A DNA stretch of 60,000 bases from Antedon mediterranea (lineage: Eukaryota; Echinodermata; Crinoidea; Comatulida; Antedonidae): NCBI RefSeq assembly GCF_964355755.1, contig NC_092672.1:8000001-8060000 (forward strand), written 5' to 3'. This document shows, one piece after another, positions 40,803 through 52,803 of the stretch (the stretch's first letter is position 1; the number at the start of each line of letters is the position of its first letter). The translations under genes were made by a program, and so were the position numbers. Under the pieces are notes generated by a model. That model saw only the letters and a program-made list of their open reading frames with translations. It ran no database searches and was not told the origin of the DNA.

Positions 40803-41775
40803 TAGGGGTCCATTATGTATTATGATCATGTGACGATAGTTAAGGAAATATTAATTACGATTTTATTTTAGATAAAATCAAGTATGGTTTGTAAATATGA
40901 AGTCTTCCTTTCTTTTTACTAAAGACTTTCAAAACCCATTCTGTCATCATCTATCATTTAATAAATCCATTTAACTTTTCCAACAATTTATTTTAAGTAA
41001 ATTTTAAGGGTGAGACAAAATATCATCTTATCTTTCTTTTTTAGTCAATGAGATTGCTTAAGTCAGTTTTCAAAATGAGCAAATATTTTTACATATTTTA
41101 ATTTAAAAACTGGCAAAATTATTTGAAAATATTAATCCAATTCAGTGATTATAGAACAGTTGTATTAGAATTATTGCCGTTTTTATGAAATGTAACTTTA
41201 ACAAACTTTTAAAACAACAAAAAACCATTATAATTATATTTCTGTCTGATATATCTGATAATTACAGAAAATTATCTTAGGAAAACATACAAATGAAAAC
41301 GACTTTCAAATTTTTAAGATTTAACTAAATAAGGTCATACGTCAAGATTCATGATCAAAAATGCTAATCACATCGACTGATTCACATCAGGTGAAATCGT
41401 AATCTCTTGCTAAACCATGACAACATGTTCGCAACACCCGGAAATACAGAATTTCCCCCATCTACCGTTATCTCAACAAGAATGAGTTTGAGACACAATC
41501 CTTTCTCTTTGCCCATCCTTCCGTTCTATGAAATCTCGCCTACTCACATGGCTCAGGTGTTTAGACAAGAGTTGACCTGTTTTTCTCCCATCACGCATCT
41601 TTTTTTGCGATAGCCAATCATAATTCGTTTAGGAGACTATGCAAAGTGTTAATTTCACTAATTTCCTGTTACTTTGTTAGTAAAGCCTACTTTTTTTTTG
41701 TTTACAAATTTTGTTTTAACTATATAAAAAAGAAACAATATTATCTGTCTGAATAAATTCAACTTTGTTTAATGG

Positions 41776-42070
41776 AAAATTTAGTTGTCCTTAGCTTACT
41801 AGAAATCAACAAAATTTAGTTGTCCTCAGCTTACTAGAAATCAACAAAATTTAGTTGTCCTTAGCTTACTAGAAATCAACAAAATTTAGTTGTCCTTAGC
41901 TTACTAGAAATCAACAAAATTTAGTTGTCCTTAGCTTACTAGAAATCAACAAAATTTAGTTGTCCTTAGCTTACTAGAAATCAACAAAATTTAGTTGTCC
42001 TTAGCTTACTAGAAATCAACAAAATTTAGTTGTCCTTAGCTTACTAGAAATCAACAAAATTTGGTTGTAG
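41776..42070. repeat. 35-bp tandem array, 8 units plus a partial one
   Basis: The unit starts AAAATTTAGTTGTCCTTAGC and ends GAAATCAAC. Copies start every 35 bases from 41776 to 42021, with a broken ninth at 42056. The copies are almost identical; the only difference I see is CCTCAGC for CCTTAGC in the second unit. Such homogeneity suggests recent expansion and a likely length polymorphism. Confidence 0.95.
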
Positions 42071-44382
42071 GTCCTTCAAAAACACACCCCACAGTTGCAT
42101 TGAGAGACATAACCACCAGTAGATGAGAGAATATGATTTTACATTTTTTTTTTCTTTAGCAGCCATGAGTATGTAATATACATTTTCTGGGACAAATGTT
42201 ATATTGTATTGTTTAAATTATATAACTTACAAAAAAAAACAAATACAGAGTGTTGTAAAAGGGAACTAAAATTTGTGTTAGGAAATAGACTAATTTTAAA
42301 AACAAATAACATGTTTCCATATTTAATAGGATCATTGTACCACGCACTTACACGCGTCTATGTCACTAGGACCGTAGTGATTTGTGAAACCTAATAAAAC
42401 CTATCTTTGGCACAAATCTACATGTTTAACATCGATATAATAATTAGAACACACAGAAATTAATAAGCAATTAAAAAGGACATGTAAATACAAGTGAACG
42501 TCCCTCAGCAGCAAGTTGACGTGGGGATCCAGTCAGATCTACTCAATTCACAATACAAACATAATTGCTATGGACATCGTACAATGCAACTTTTGGTTTC
42601 AAGTTTTCTATATTCAACTCAATTTTCATTTTGTCGTTCATTTTCTTGATTTAATACTTGCCAATATTGGATGCTGAGTAGAATGATGAAATTTTTAATA
42701 AATACTCAATTATAGTTATCAATAGCAAAAGTAGAGTATATTGACAATCATATCATTTCTGTAATAACATCTTGTCAGATAACGCATATTAACACAAATA
42801 AGGAACACGAAAAAGCTCTTTGAGTATCAATAAAAAAAAAAACCTCTGTATCTGTACTAGTTAAAGTTCCACACATACACTATGCTGTTGAAAACAGTGA
42901 AGGATGGACTTAATGATTACTTTGCATTCACACTGACTATGAATTCAAGTTGGGTGACCAGAAGAAGCGGTTACGAACAGTACCGTCCACACTAATACAT
43001 TTCAAAATACATTCATAAAAAAAATTTATTCAATAAATTTTGTAGATAAATAAGTACCGGTATATTTCAATAGCGATTTACACAATTTGAATTGGTCAAT
43101 TCTAAAATTATTTTTTTTGATAATTTTTTGTAAAATATATTGTAAATAACAAATTCAGTGAAAGTGATATCCCTCTTTAATGAAGATTAATAACTTTCAT
43201 ATTAATGTGGTCAATTAGAATGACAAAAGTAATATTGGAAATGCGGTCAGACGAAACAAAGCAGTTATATAATCGATTAATAGGTAACATAAATATATGA
43301 CACTTGGGAGTTAATCCATCAATCAACATGCAAATAAATTGTTGGCCTAAGCTAGAGGGCCTGAAGACATCTCAGAATATACAGGTAGTGAAGAATACTA
43401 TACAAAAGTATAAAATGACCTGACTTTTCTGCTAGAAATAAAAGAATTTTGCAGAATTTTGAAAGACCAATGGATGAATTCACATTTGTTGAAATTGGAT
43501 AGGAAACGTTTAACTTTAATCTAACTTAAATCAGCTATTTAAATTTTTCTTTTTTAAAAAGCTTTCAATTTTTTCTTTAAATGGAAGAAATAACTTTCCA
43601 TCAAAGCAAATTGTATGATAGCAGTCATAAAGTTTTTTGAGGCAGGCAAACGTTTCTCACATTTGGTACAATACAATAATAGGGTAAATAAAAATACTCA
43701 ACTCTTGGACGTATGTAGCTTTACCATCATACTTGACATAAAATTAATATTATTATAATTTATATATAAAATATTAAAAAACAAAATTGTTCAAACTCAC
43801 CTGACTATATCATAATACTATACACTATATTGTTAGAAACCTGATCATACCTTTAATATACATTTTTGTTAAGAACCATATGCAGTGCCAAAATTCAAAC
43901 TTCAGTTGCCTAGAGAAGATGTATCCCAAAAACAATTTCTATTTTAGAATTCCGTAAGACTTTAATATGTATCCATGAGAAGCAATTGACATTGAAATAT
44001 ACAAAAGAAATTATTTTCCCAATAAATATGATATAATCATTATTGAAATAATTAATTCTACTCTTTTTATTATATGGTAATTTCCTTTAATAATTGCTCA
44101 TCTATTCTTCAGTTATTTTTTATTACGTGACTTGCTACATTTAATATCGTTACCTTCAAATTGTCTTAATGTTTGCGAACATTTTATTTAAACGCAAGAA
44201 TTAAAATTGCAAAAAAAAAGAGAAGATGGCCTTTAAATTAAATATTGGTAATTTTATTTTATTAAAACAAATGAAGACGATAGATAATTTTAAATCACAG
44301 AAATCAAAGTATTTTTGGTAGAGGCTATCTTTACTTAATGGTAAATGGTCTTATTTAATTACTCTGGGACAGACCTAAACTA

Positions 44383-44594
44383 AAGCTCTGTCTACACTAT
44401 TAAATCTTATGTAACAAAAAAATGAGATGTGTCCATATATGTACATGATGATGTCATATCACTACCATATTTAGGCACATCACACTTTTTTGTCAAACTA
44501 GTTTGATAGTGTAGACAAAGTTTTACACAAAGTTGCTTGTGATGGAATGGTCCTTAATCAAAATAGTGTGACGTTTGAAAGTGTAGACAGAGCT
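44383..44594. mobile_element. TCTACACTATC-family foldback MITE, copy 4 with an extra right end
   Basis: The left end AAGCTCTGTCTACACTATT and a core like copy 1 run to a right end at about 44521 (TTTGATAGTGTAGACAAAG). A second right-end-like sequence follows at 44570-44594 (GTGTAGACAGAGCT). This looks like a composite of two insertions or a partial duplication. Confidence 0.8.
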
Positions 44595-46489
44595 TGCGTT
44601 GCATCATAGTGCGAAAAAAGTCTGAGCAAAACCACACCAAGACATCAACATTTTTTTTTCAGACATTGAATTAAGCACAATTTTAAAAAGCGAAAATTAC
44701 AGACTGCAGAAATTAAAGACAGGAGAAATAAAAGGCATTTTTTTTCCTTTCTCAATAATAAAAATTTCACTTTAAATTCACCTTAAGCATTATCATTACT
44801 ATGTTATTGTACGCAAAGAGATAATGAGTTATAACTTATTGGAAAAGACATTAAGGAAGTCATTAAAATTCAGCAGACAATTCAATTATAATTGAATTCA
44901 ATGGATGGCAATTTTAATTGTTGAACTATCAGACATAAATATGTTTTATTATAGATATCATAGTACTTGAACTTTGACATCTAAGAATTATTGTTATAAA
45001 ATGCATTGTGTTATATATATAACATATAACTTTATACTGAATGACACTTTCAATGTTAAAACATTCATTTCCAATGTTGTTCAGTATTAAATATGAATTT
45101 CTTTTTTAGTGTGTTCATTTATAGTTTAAAACTAGCTTTATCTTAATTAATGATGGATATAGCTTTCATATTTTCTTACTTGCAAAAGTCCAAAGTATTC
45201 TTAATATTCTATATAATAATATTTACTACTAACAACATTTTGGACCGAAAGTAATGTTTTCAAATATTATGTAATAATTATTATAAATTTAATTCAGGTA
45301 GACAGTAAATTTTTCAACTTTTGAAAAAAAGAAAACTTTTATATGTTCTACTAATTTGAATTTTATAAGATTTAAAATTGTTTAAATTTAAGCATTGTGC
45401 GTATTTCTAAGGCTCATTTTCAAATAATGTGTAACTTTATTGAAAAATAATTATACAGTATAGTTATTTATTTATAGTTATAAATTATAATTTAAAAAAT
45501 CAGTGTATTAAAGAATATGTAAAAAGAGGAAAACAAATGTTGATTTTAAATATTAAATTTGACAATTCATTGACAAAAAGGAAAACTATGTTCAACAAAA
45601 AAATGAAAATATTGTTCGTTTATGATACTGTATGACCAATTCATGGCCTGATGTGTAAATTTTCAATCCGCCTCTGCAAAATCATCACTGATGGACAAAA
45701 CAAGGAAGAGAAACAATTGATATATTTTCATGAACTTTAAATCAATGAACTTATTTACATCTCTCCTATTACCTTGAACCAGATATTTACTACCCACAGA
45801 AACCCAATGTCACTCACGGATCTTGTGAATTCTCGTGGGTACGAGGGTTGTGAGAATCTATTCAATTTGCATTACTTTCGGGCAGGTGATGTAAGACTTT
45901 AGTGTCAAACATGCATATAAATTGTTACTCATGTTCTTAGTTATGTTTATTTATTTCAATAACTCTTTATTGGAAATCAGGTGGGAAGTGACACCTGTAT
46001 TTAAATGGGAGTTTTTCACACTTAATGAGGTATCAATTGTACAGATGTACTGTACTTTGTCAATTACTGAATTTCAAGTAATTTTATCTGGTTTCACCAA
46101 TTTGGTTTTGTTATGATTTGCTTATGATTTGTCACACACAATTAGTATGTTTACTAGTCCAATACTAGACCAATAACATTAAATATACTAAAGAAGTCTT
46201 TAGTGGAAAAAAACAAAAACTGTTCAGGTAACTTTTTACATTTTCCTTTCAATATTAAACTTAAACGAGAAACTCCACAGTGCTCAAATTAAAAAAAAAT
46301 GAATATGTGTACATTGCTAGGAGAAATTTGCGGAAAAAATAATCACACTATGCAAATTCTGCTTTACTACTAAACCATTGCATGGTGTATACATGTCTGG
46401 GTAAAAATCACATGGTATGACAGTGGTGAATGTATACCAAATTAACTGCCTTTACAAACTCTTTTAAAACAAAAACAAACTCTTAAAAA

Positions 46490-46660
46490 AAAAGTTAGTA
46501 TCCTCAAGACAAAAACATTTATTTATGTCTCATATGAATAGTAGGTATTAAGATAGTTGAACTATCTACAACAAAGTATGGAACTCTGATGACATGATTT
46601 GAACTAAAGATGTTAGGATAGGTAGGCAAGCATGTCAACCACCAAGCCACAGTGCCATTG
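46490..46660 (-). mobile_element. tRNA-derived SINE
   Basis: Reading the minus strand from about 46656, the start GGCACTGTGGCTTGGTGGTT contains an A-box-like element, and AGTTCAAATC (about 46602-46611) a B-box, spaced as in a Pol III tRNA promoter. The tRNA-like head runs to about 46572. An unrelated body follows and runs toward a T-rich stretch near 46490. The exact end and any target duplication are unclear. Confidence 0.55.
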
Positions 46661-47596
46661 AAAGTTGTAATCATGTTGTCAACAGTTATTACCAGACAGA
46701 ATGTTGTACTCCTGCTCATGGATGTACATCAACAGGCCTGAGACGACCCTTAGGTCATCATGAAAGGTCATGGTTCATTACTAGGTAGGGGAATAATCCT
46801 CTAGGCATGATGGGATGAGCAGATGTTGATTGTAGACAGAAATCAAAAATATCTATCAACGCAAACATCATCAGTCTCATCAAATGGGAATACACAGAGA
46901 ATGGCATGTGGCTTCCATGACAACCAGTCAACTTTGACCTGGTGTATCTCTGTGGGTTCTGCAGTTATTGTCGTCTTGGGAGGGGACAGGAAAACATAGA
47001 TGATGAGATGAAGGAGGATGATGTATTTTATGACATATATTTGTCTGGCTTCAATGATTGTAATACCTGAAAACATTCTTAAAGTTAAGACAAGGGCAAT
47101 GGAACAGATGAGAAAACAAGTGTTGCCTATCTCTCAACCAAATGCCATAAATTTGTCTGCAGACCAAATTGTCCATCAAAGAGTAAAACAATTGATGGGT
47201 CTATTTCTTAGCAAATAAAACTAAAATAAGATGAACTCAACGAAGTCGACCGACAAACCTAATTCTCAAAGTATTTAACATCACCTATATTATATAAAAA
47301 TCTTTAAACATTTAATCTTATATGAATGTAAATGATTAAATGATAATTACAGTTTATCATAATGCATTACAACTAATGTTGACAAAATGCATTTTCCTTA
47401 CAACTGAAACTATGACTTTACTTTGCATTCAGAGTTGATCATGATCAACTTACTCGTGATGTTTTATGTGAACACTGTAGATCACCAGGTTTATTTGTGC
47501 TGCTGTTGATGAATACACATTTCAACCAATCAAGATAGGATACCTACTTAAGTGATTTTTTTTTATATGCACGGTACCTATAAAATGTAATCATAC

Positions 47597-47877
47597 CTGG
47601 CATGCGAATTCAGTTTTGGTTACCGTCTCCTTCTCAACTCCTTTAAACGGGCCAAAAGTTTCTCCCACTGGAATATCCGCATGGCTGAACACCGCTATGC
47701 TTCCTAATAATGATTCACGTAGTATAAATTGTGGTGGTAAGTCAACATTGTCTGGAATGTAAACTGGTGACGGGCTACCGGTCGTTTCTTGCGCATCGCC
47801 ACAGGTGGACGAAGATGTTTCATTGTCGCTAGTGTGTTCCGAACTATACATTGTACCGTCGGTACCATCAAGTTCAT
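47597..47877 (-). CDS. Internal exon of a PRDM3/PRDM16-like (MECOM/EVI1 family) transcription factor
   Basis: A 281-bp exon read on the minus strand. It has a T-rich acceptor (TTTGATTTCTAG before 47877) and a strong donor (CAG, then GTATGA, at 47597/47596). It starts with two bases of a split codon and ends on a whole codon: phase 1 in, phase 0 out. It encodes 93 residues: an acidic, Ser/Thr-rich lead, then VYIPDNVDLPPQFILRES, then PVGETFGPFKG, ending TEFACQ. The order IPDD...LP..F.LRES...GE.FGP is that of the start of the PR (SET-related) domain of MECOM and PRDM16, nuclear regulators that use zinc fingers downstream of this domain. The usual Gly-rich GxGxW stretch is altered here (GSIAVFS). 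An alternative start at the internal Met (47851) is possible. Partner exons were not found in the window; the 5' exon should lie above 47877 and the zinc-finger exons below 47597, or outside. Confidence 0.75.
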
Positions 47878-48004
47878 CTAGAAATCAAACATACAAATAT
47901 TATTAAAATTAAGAATAAAATCAAAAGAAATAGGGCAACAATTACTTTAAAACATAAAATTGCCATTCATCACAAAATAATCACTATTGTAGAACCTCTC
48001 AAAA

Positions 48005-48305
48005 TGTCCCCTTATTAGAGGCATCCTCTGAATATGGGTTGCCACTTGTTCGTTGCTTTAAGGGCCTTTCACACCTGCTCCGGCACGGTTCCGGTCCGGC
48101 GACGGCAAATCCAATCGAACGTCAATGTTTCGTTTTCACGCGGCTACGCGCATATCGATTGGTGCTTGGCTGCATGGAACGTCGTAAAAACGAAACATTT
48201 ATGTTCGATTCGCCGGACCGCAACCGTGTCGGAACAGGTGTGAAAGGCCCTTTAATAGGGATGTCCCCTGAATACAGGTGTACCAAAGAAGGGGCCTCTT
48301 ATTAA
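48005..48305. repeat. Older repeat interrupted by the TTAA foldback element
   Basis: Left part 48005-48061 and right part 48252-48305 share words such as TCCCCTTATTAGAGG, CCTCTGAATATGGG and TCCCCTGAATACAGG, and continue one another once the MITE is skipped. CCTCTGAATATGGG is the reverse complement of the unit of the minisatellite at 7846-8435, so the two loci are related. Confidence 0.6.
48062..48251. mobile_element. GC-rich TTAA-flanked foldback MITE (190 bp)
   Basis: The two ends are inverted copies: 5' GGGCCTTTCACACCTG and, on the other strand from 48251, the same word after one extra A. Complementarity continues through CACGGTTCCGGTCCGGCGA and further inward to ATGTTTCGTTTT, with a few mismatches and an 11-base insertion in the left arm, so most of the element folds on itself. 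TTAA flanks both sides (48058-48061 and 48252-48255), with one base of offset. TTAA targets are typical of piggyBac and Kolobok transposons; which one mobilised it is not known. It holds no transposase. Its GC content stands out sharply from the AT-rich surroundings. Confidence 0.8.
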
Positions 48306-49219
48306 ATTTATAGAAAAACACAGGTAATTTGAATAATTTAAATGGAAAGATAACAAATTGAAATTCTTCTATAACCATGTTTCAATCATTATTTCCAACC
48401 AGTTTAATTTATTTTAGATGTCATTGTCATTTTTAAACGTCCTTGTCATTTTTAATGTCATTGTCATTTTTATCATTCTGTCACGGTATTGCTTGAATGC
48501 AAATATGAAACAGATCAGTAAAAGACATGCCCATTGGCAAAGTTCCCAGGAGGCTCGGCTAAACATTGGCGTCAAGAAAAGACAACGATTTAGCATCACC
48601 GCAACAGGGTGCCAACCCTCAAAATGCTTATACAAGTATAACAATTAACGAAGATTTCTCCTAAAAAATCCCAAATTCTGTGATGGAAAAAAGTGTTCTC
48701 TTCCATCTTTCTATTATGAAGTATGTAATTATTGAAATCAATGTTAGTGACAAATTGATAATAGTAACATCTAAAATTCTTTTAAAATATTTTGACATTT
48801 TTAATCAACAAATCAACCTAAATGCGATATTAAAAAAAAACTGTTTTAGACCAGTCCCTTTAAGACCTTCCTAATTCCAAGGAAGTTTAAACTAATAATG
48901 TATGATATCTATTTCAAAATTGAAGATAAAATTGACCAAAACAATCTGATAACCAGATCAGTTTCATCATTTCATCATCCACTTTATTATACTTAGTAGA
49001 CAAAAGTTACAATATAAAAATCAAACCATAATATAATCATAATTTTATCACCAAGCATTGTTTTTTATTTTAAATAAAAAATAGTAAAAAGGAATGACAC
49101 GTTTTTGTTATTATCAAGTTCTTTTTTTCCTTTAAATATATCTCTTTGTAAAGTTTTAGTGCCATTTATCTAAATGTCTTGGTCTTTATTTTGCTGTGAA
49201 TTAAACATATATTTTGTAA
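48306..49219. other. AT-rich non-coding DNA
   Basis: A short triplicate of TGTCATTGTCATTTTTA-like words lies at 48418-48475. Nothing else is seen. Confidence 0.6.
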
Positions 49220-49800
49220 TAAAATACCAAGGCAGCGAAGTGGCAACACCTACAGGCAGTACAATGTAATACGTCCCACCAACATAGGCTCAGATGATAA
49301 ACAAATAACGCCCTTGTCGCAACCCACTACTCTTAATTAATTTATTCTACGATGACCTGAAGTGAACCTTAGTGGTAGCCGAAGAAGTCGCATCACGGGT
49401 GAGCCTGATTAACGCCCTGGGGCTATGACACCTCCTGCTCTTCCTGCCTGTGCAAATAGTCTCCTTATCTCGCAATTGCTCACAAAAACTGTGCTTTCTC
49501 TACAGTTACAATTAACCCCATTTACCTACTGCGGGACTCCAATTTGTCCAAAGAAAAACGACCGCTCCGCACGTCTATTCTCGGTGTGCTTGTCAAAACC
49601 GTAAGCTATGTGTTAAGTTACAGTTTCTTAAACTACTTGTGAAAACATGCAATTGCCAACAGCGTTTACATGAAATTTGTTTCCTTTCCACTGCTCATCT
49701 TCTCGTGTCCGAGGCAAATTTTCGCAAATACTCGATACGCCTTAAATTTAAACAATTTTTTCTCGCTGTAGGTGAAAATTATTAGATTGTCACGGAGGAA
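49220..49800. other. Higher-complexity island next to the PRDM exon
   Basis: Moderate GC, no simple repeats and no open frame above about 60 codons. It lies 1.3 kb from the PRDM-like exon, on its 5' side in gene orientation. A conserved intronic enhancer is a reasonable guess; there is no direct evidence. Confidence 0.35.
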
Positions 49801-50877
49801 ACGCAAGAGACAAAAACTGATATATGAGTTTGTGAAATATTTTTATCAAATTATTGCACCTGACATAACAGTGTTTGTAAAATAGCGGAAGACGTCCAAC
49901 TATTGAACGAAAATTGACAGAAACTTGGAAATGATTGTAATGAAGCCAATTAAATTAAAAGGGCAAACATGAAGCAAAATAGAAAGAAAAAATATTAAAA
50001 ACATTAATATTTGCAAGGTTAAAATAGAAAACTGAAATTAATAGCTAATTGACGATTAATTAAAATATATCTATTAAAATTAACTTTTAAGAAAAGCTGT
50101 GATTAACTGATCTAATTAAATTAATAGTATCTTACACATAATTTAGTAACATGAGTATGAATTACTCTTTTTGAATTGTATCTCTCACATCAGAGAGGAC
50201 AATTATTGGCTAGACATGATATATAACATTAAAATTACAAATATATTAAAATAAATTGCTAAAACCATAGAATATAAATATTAATGTTTACAATTGGATG
50301 TTTTTTATTTTAAAATGCATCATTAATTAGAAAATAAATAATTGCATCTTTGAAAAGATATTTTATTAATTGTTCAATACCATTTAAAAAATGTTTTTTA
50401 ATCAGATGTATTATTGTCTGACTAAAAAGTATATATAATATACAATAATAATAATATAATATATATTAATATGTTGAATAGGCCATTCTAATTTCACATA
50501 ATTATTATTCACTGTGACCAAAAAATTGGATTAAACAAAAAATCATTTGTCCAATAAATCATAATTGGTTAAACCGTTTTTGGTAGGAATTTTTTCAGCA
50601 AAATTGAATATTTATTAATTGACATTATTATTTGTATGTTTTCGGGAAAACACATATTCATTCAATATTTTGTGAATAGACCTTTAATACTAGAATAGAC
50701 TTTTTAATAGTCATTATTTTAGTTTAATAAGCTGATAAACTTTTAGAAATAAAGCAATCCACCTGGGAAATATCACCTGTTGTTTTTAAAATGAGACGGA
50801 GTAGACAGGAAGATAATGTGTGACAATTAATTAAGAGATAATTAACGATTATTAAGAGCTGGAAACTTAACAAGGGC

Positions 50878-51017
50878 CATGATAGGCAGATGAATACATG
50901 TTTCAGATTAAATAGAGCTGCATGGCGCAAAGGTAAGAAACCAGGCATTTGTATGAGATGGCACAAGTTCGAAGCCTGTTTGTGCATGATAAGCAGATGA
51001 AGACATGTTTTGGATTA
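50878..51017. repeat. Imperfect direct repeats around the tRNA-like unit
   Basis: CATGATAGGCAGATGAATAC and its continuation ATGTTTCAGATTA (50878-50910) recur at 50985-51017 as CATGATAAGCAGATGAAGAC and ATGTTTTGGATTA. The spacing is 107 bp. They are too long and too diverged for an ordinary SINE target duplication, so a partial tandem duplication of the repeat is more likely. Confidence 0.75.
50914..50984 (+). mobile_element. tRNA-like SINE head
   Basis: GAGCTGCATGGCGCAAAGG resembles the start and A-box of a tRNA, and AAGTTCGAAGCCT (50964-50976) a B-box at the usual distance. No clean cloverleaf can be drawn. The unit lies between two imperfect direct repeats (50878-50910 and 50985-51017). Confidence 0.45.
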
Positions 51018-52798
51018 ACCTCAGAGAGATAGCATAGGACATTTTATTGTTTTAAATTGTTTCATTATAATACTTTTTTTTATAACCTGTTTTTTTATGA
51101 ACTTGTTTTTATTGCATATACCTTTTTGAGTAATTTTAAACATGAAATATTTCTTACAAAAAACACCACTCCTCTGATGATAACTACCGTCTATATGCAT
51201 TTCAATATTTATCATCAGCAAATGATTTCATAAACTCTCTTTTCCCAGACGTGCTTTGGGGTGTGTACATGCCCAGTGCAAGTTTCCAAATACCCATTTT
51301 TTCAGTCATAGTAAACTATAAGCTACCCCATGGTTTTCTAATGCTCTCGTTTTCTTGAATACAACTGCCTAACGGAGCGGTGCGAAAACTTGAACTGAAA
51401 TAAATTTGACTAACATAAGCTTGGAATTTTGTTTAATAATTAGCATTAATTGTACAGTCATGTATACTTACTGTATTGAATGTAAATGAAACATTCTGAA
51501 AACTTGAAAAATGAATGTAATTAATTTCAAATGTTAATAAATTGTTGATTAACTTTATCGTTTGTCATCATTTGAATGGAAAACAATTGTGAAAACAAAT
51601 AACAGGCCATCATAACTGATATTGTAATATCTAATTAGATCTATTCAAAGAAAATCTTGGCTGAAAATACTCGATGATAGCAATGTATGCACCTGGGACA
51701 AATCTATTGATTGATCATATCCTACGATTAAAAGGAATGACCTAAAACAGCCTGAGAATCCAACCCAGATTTCGCAAAAAGCACATCATCAGTCGTTGAT
51801 ACAAGAATGGCCGTGACTTATGATTGATAGACAGGAAGAGGGGTGTGGCCTGAGAACATTTCCCCTCCCAAATGTTAACCAGACTTTAACAACCAGATAG
51901 ATTTCCTAACTTCCAAGTCACATTCAACACATCCTAAATGGTTTATTTACATTCAATTTGCTTATCAAAAATCAACTTCGTGAACAAAAATTGAATTTAT
52001 AATACTATGCCTTATTATTAAATGAATGACATTGTCGTCAAGTAAAGTACCCTGGCGCCAATGTGCTTTTAAGTTAAATTTAAAATCATATCATTATTAA
52101 AGTTTGCTGTCCTGATAGCAAGACATAATAGTCATATGGGAATCACAGATTAAGTGTTAATAATTATGATAATTTCACAATTTAGACACAAATATTCAAC
52201 AATAAGAATATAATTGAATATATCAATTTAAATTTTGATGTTACATTTAGTGTTTGTAATGAAAAAAGTAGAGAATGGTGTGGAATTATTAAGAATATCT
52301 ATAATTTTATCCTTATACATTAAAGAACAAAACAATAAACAACAAAAAATTACAGTTTATTTCAAGTAAAAAATATTGAGAATACACAAGAATAAGTACA
52401 GTCACAAACAATCAATCAAAATCAATCTATTTTTTGGGAACTTAATGAGTTTATTATCTTTCTAAACTCTAAACTTAAAACCAATTTATTGTCTTTTTTA
52501 TTCTATCAATTTATCAATCAATAAATTATATTATTTAATGGGACAACAGAGTTTTCATTAATTTATATCGCAGAAAATATCAATTCTAAATTAAAACAAA
52601 CTGTTAGATATGAACGTTTGTTGAGACGAATAAAATGATATCTACAAGCTATATAGTTTTGTATCAACTTAAGTATAATGTAGGTCTCTATTTTAAAACT
52701 TATCTAAAGCCAGATAGTAAAGCCACCCCAGTTAAAAAGCAATCAATGAAAACCCCTTACTCTACTCATAATATATAAAAAAAGCAACAGGTCTTCAT

Positions 52799-52803
52799 AA
52801 AAC
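52799..52803. repeat. Target-site duplication, left (AAAAC)
   Basis: The five bases before the 5' LTR are AAAAC and the five after the 3' LTR (56459-56463) are also AAAAC. Ty3/gypsy integrases usually make 4-6-bp duplications, so this fits a simple, unrearranged insertion and fixes both element ends. Confidence 0.85.

Larger units (their letters stand above)
33561..41775. other. Non-coding DNA
   Basis: No supported gene. A short complex block lies at 36470-36800. Sequences at about 34815-34835 (GGCAGATCCAAGGGGTCCC) and 38180-38230 resemble a common kind of dispersed repeat end, but a family cannot be named. The foldback copy at 40.7 kb is listed separately. Confidence 0.6.
42071..47596. other. 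AT-rich non-coding DNA upstream of the PRDM exon in plus coordinates
   Basis: On the minus strand this lies after the donor site of the PRDM-like exon, so it is probably intron. No zinc-finger-coding sequence is seen in it. The block 46840-47220 is more complex and partly open on both strands but unrecognised. Confidence 0.55.
49801..52798. other. AT-rich non-coding DNA
   Basis: Only the tRNA-like unit at 50.9 kb stands out. The region ends at the retrotransposon insertion site. Confidence 0.65.

Noticed and set aside
41776-42070. CRISPR-like array
   Set aside because: Units abut without unique spacers; a plain tandem repeat.
46843-47218. Frames on both strands next to the PRDM exon, considered as its next coding exon
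   Set aside because: The minus-strand translation does not show the expected continuation of the PR domain or any zinc finger, and no matching splice pair was found.
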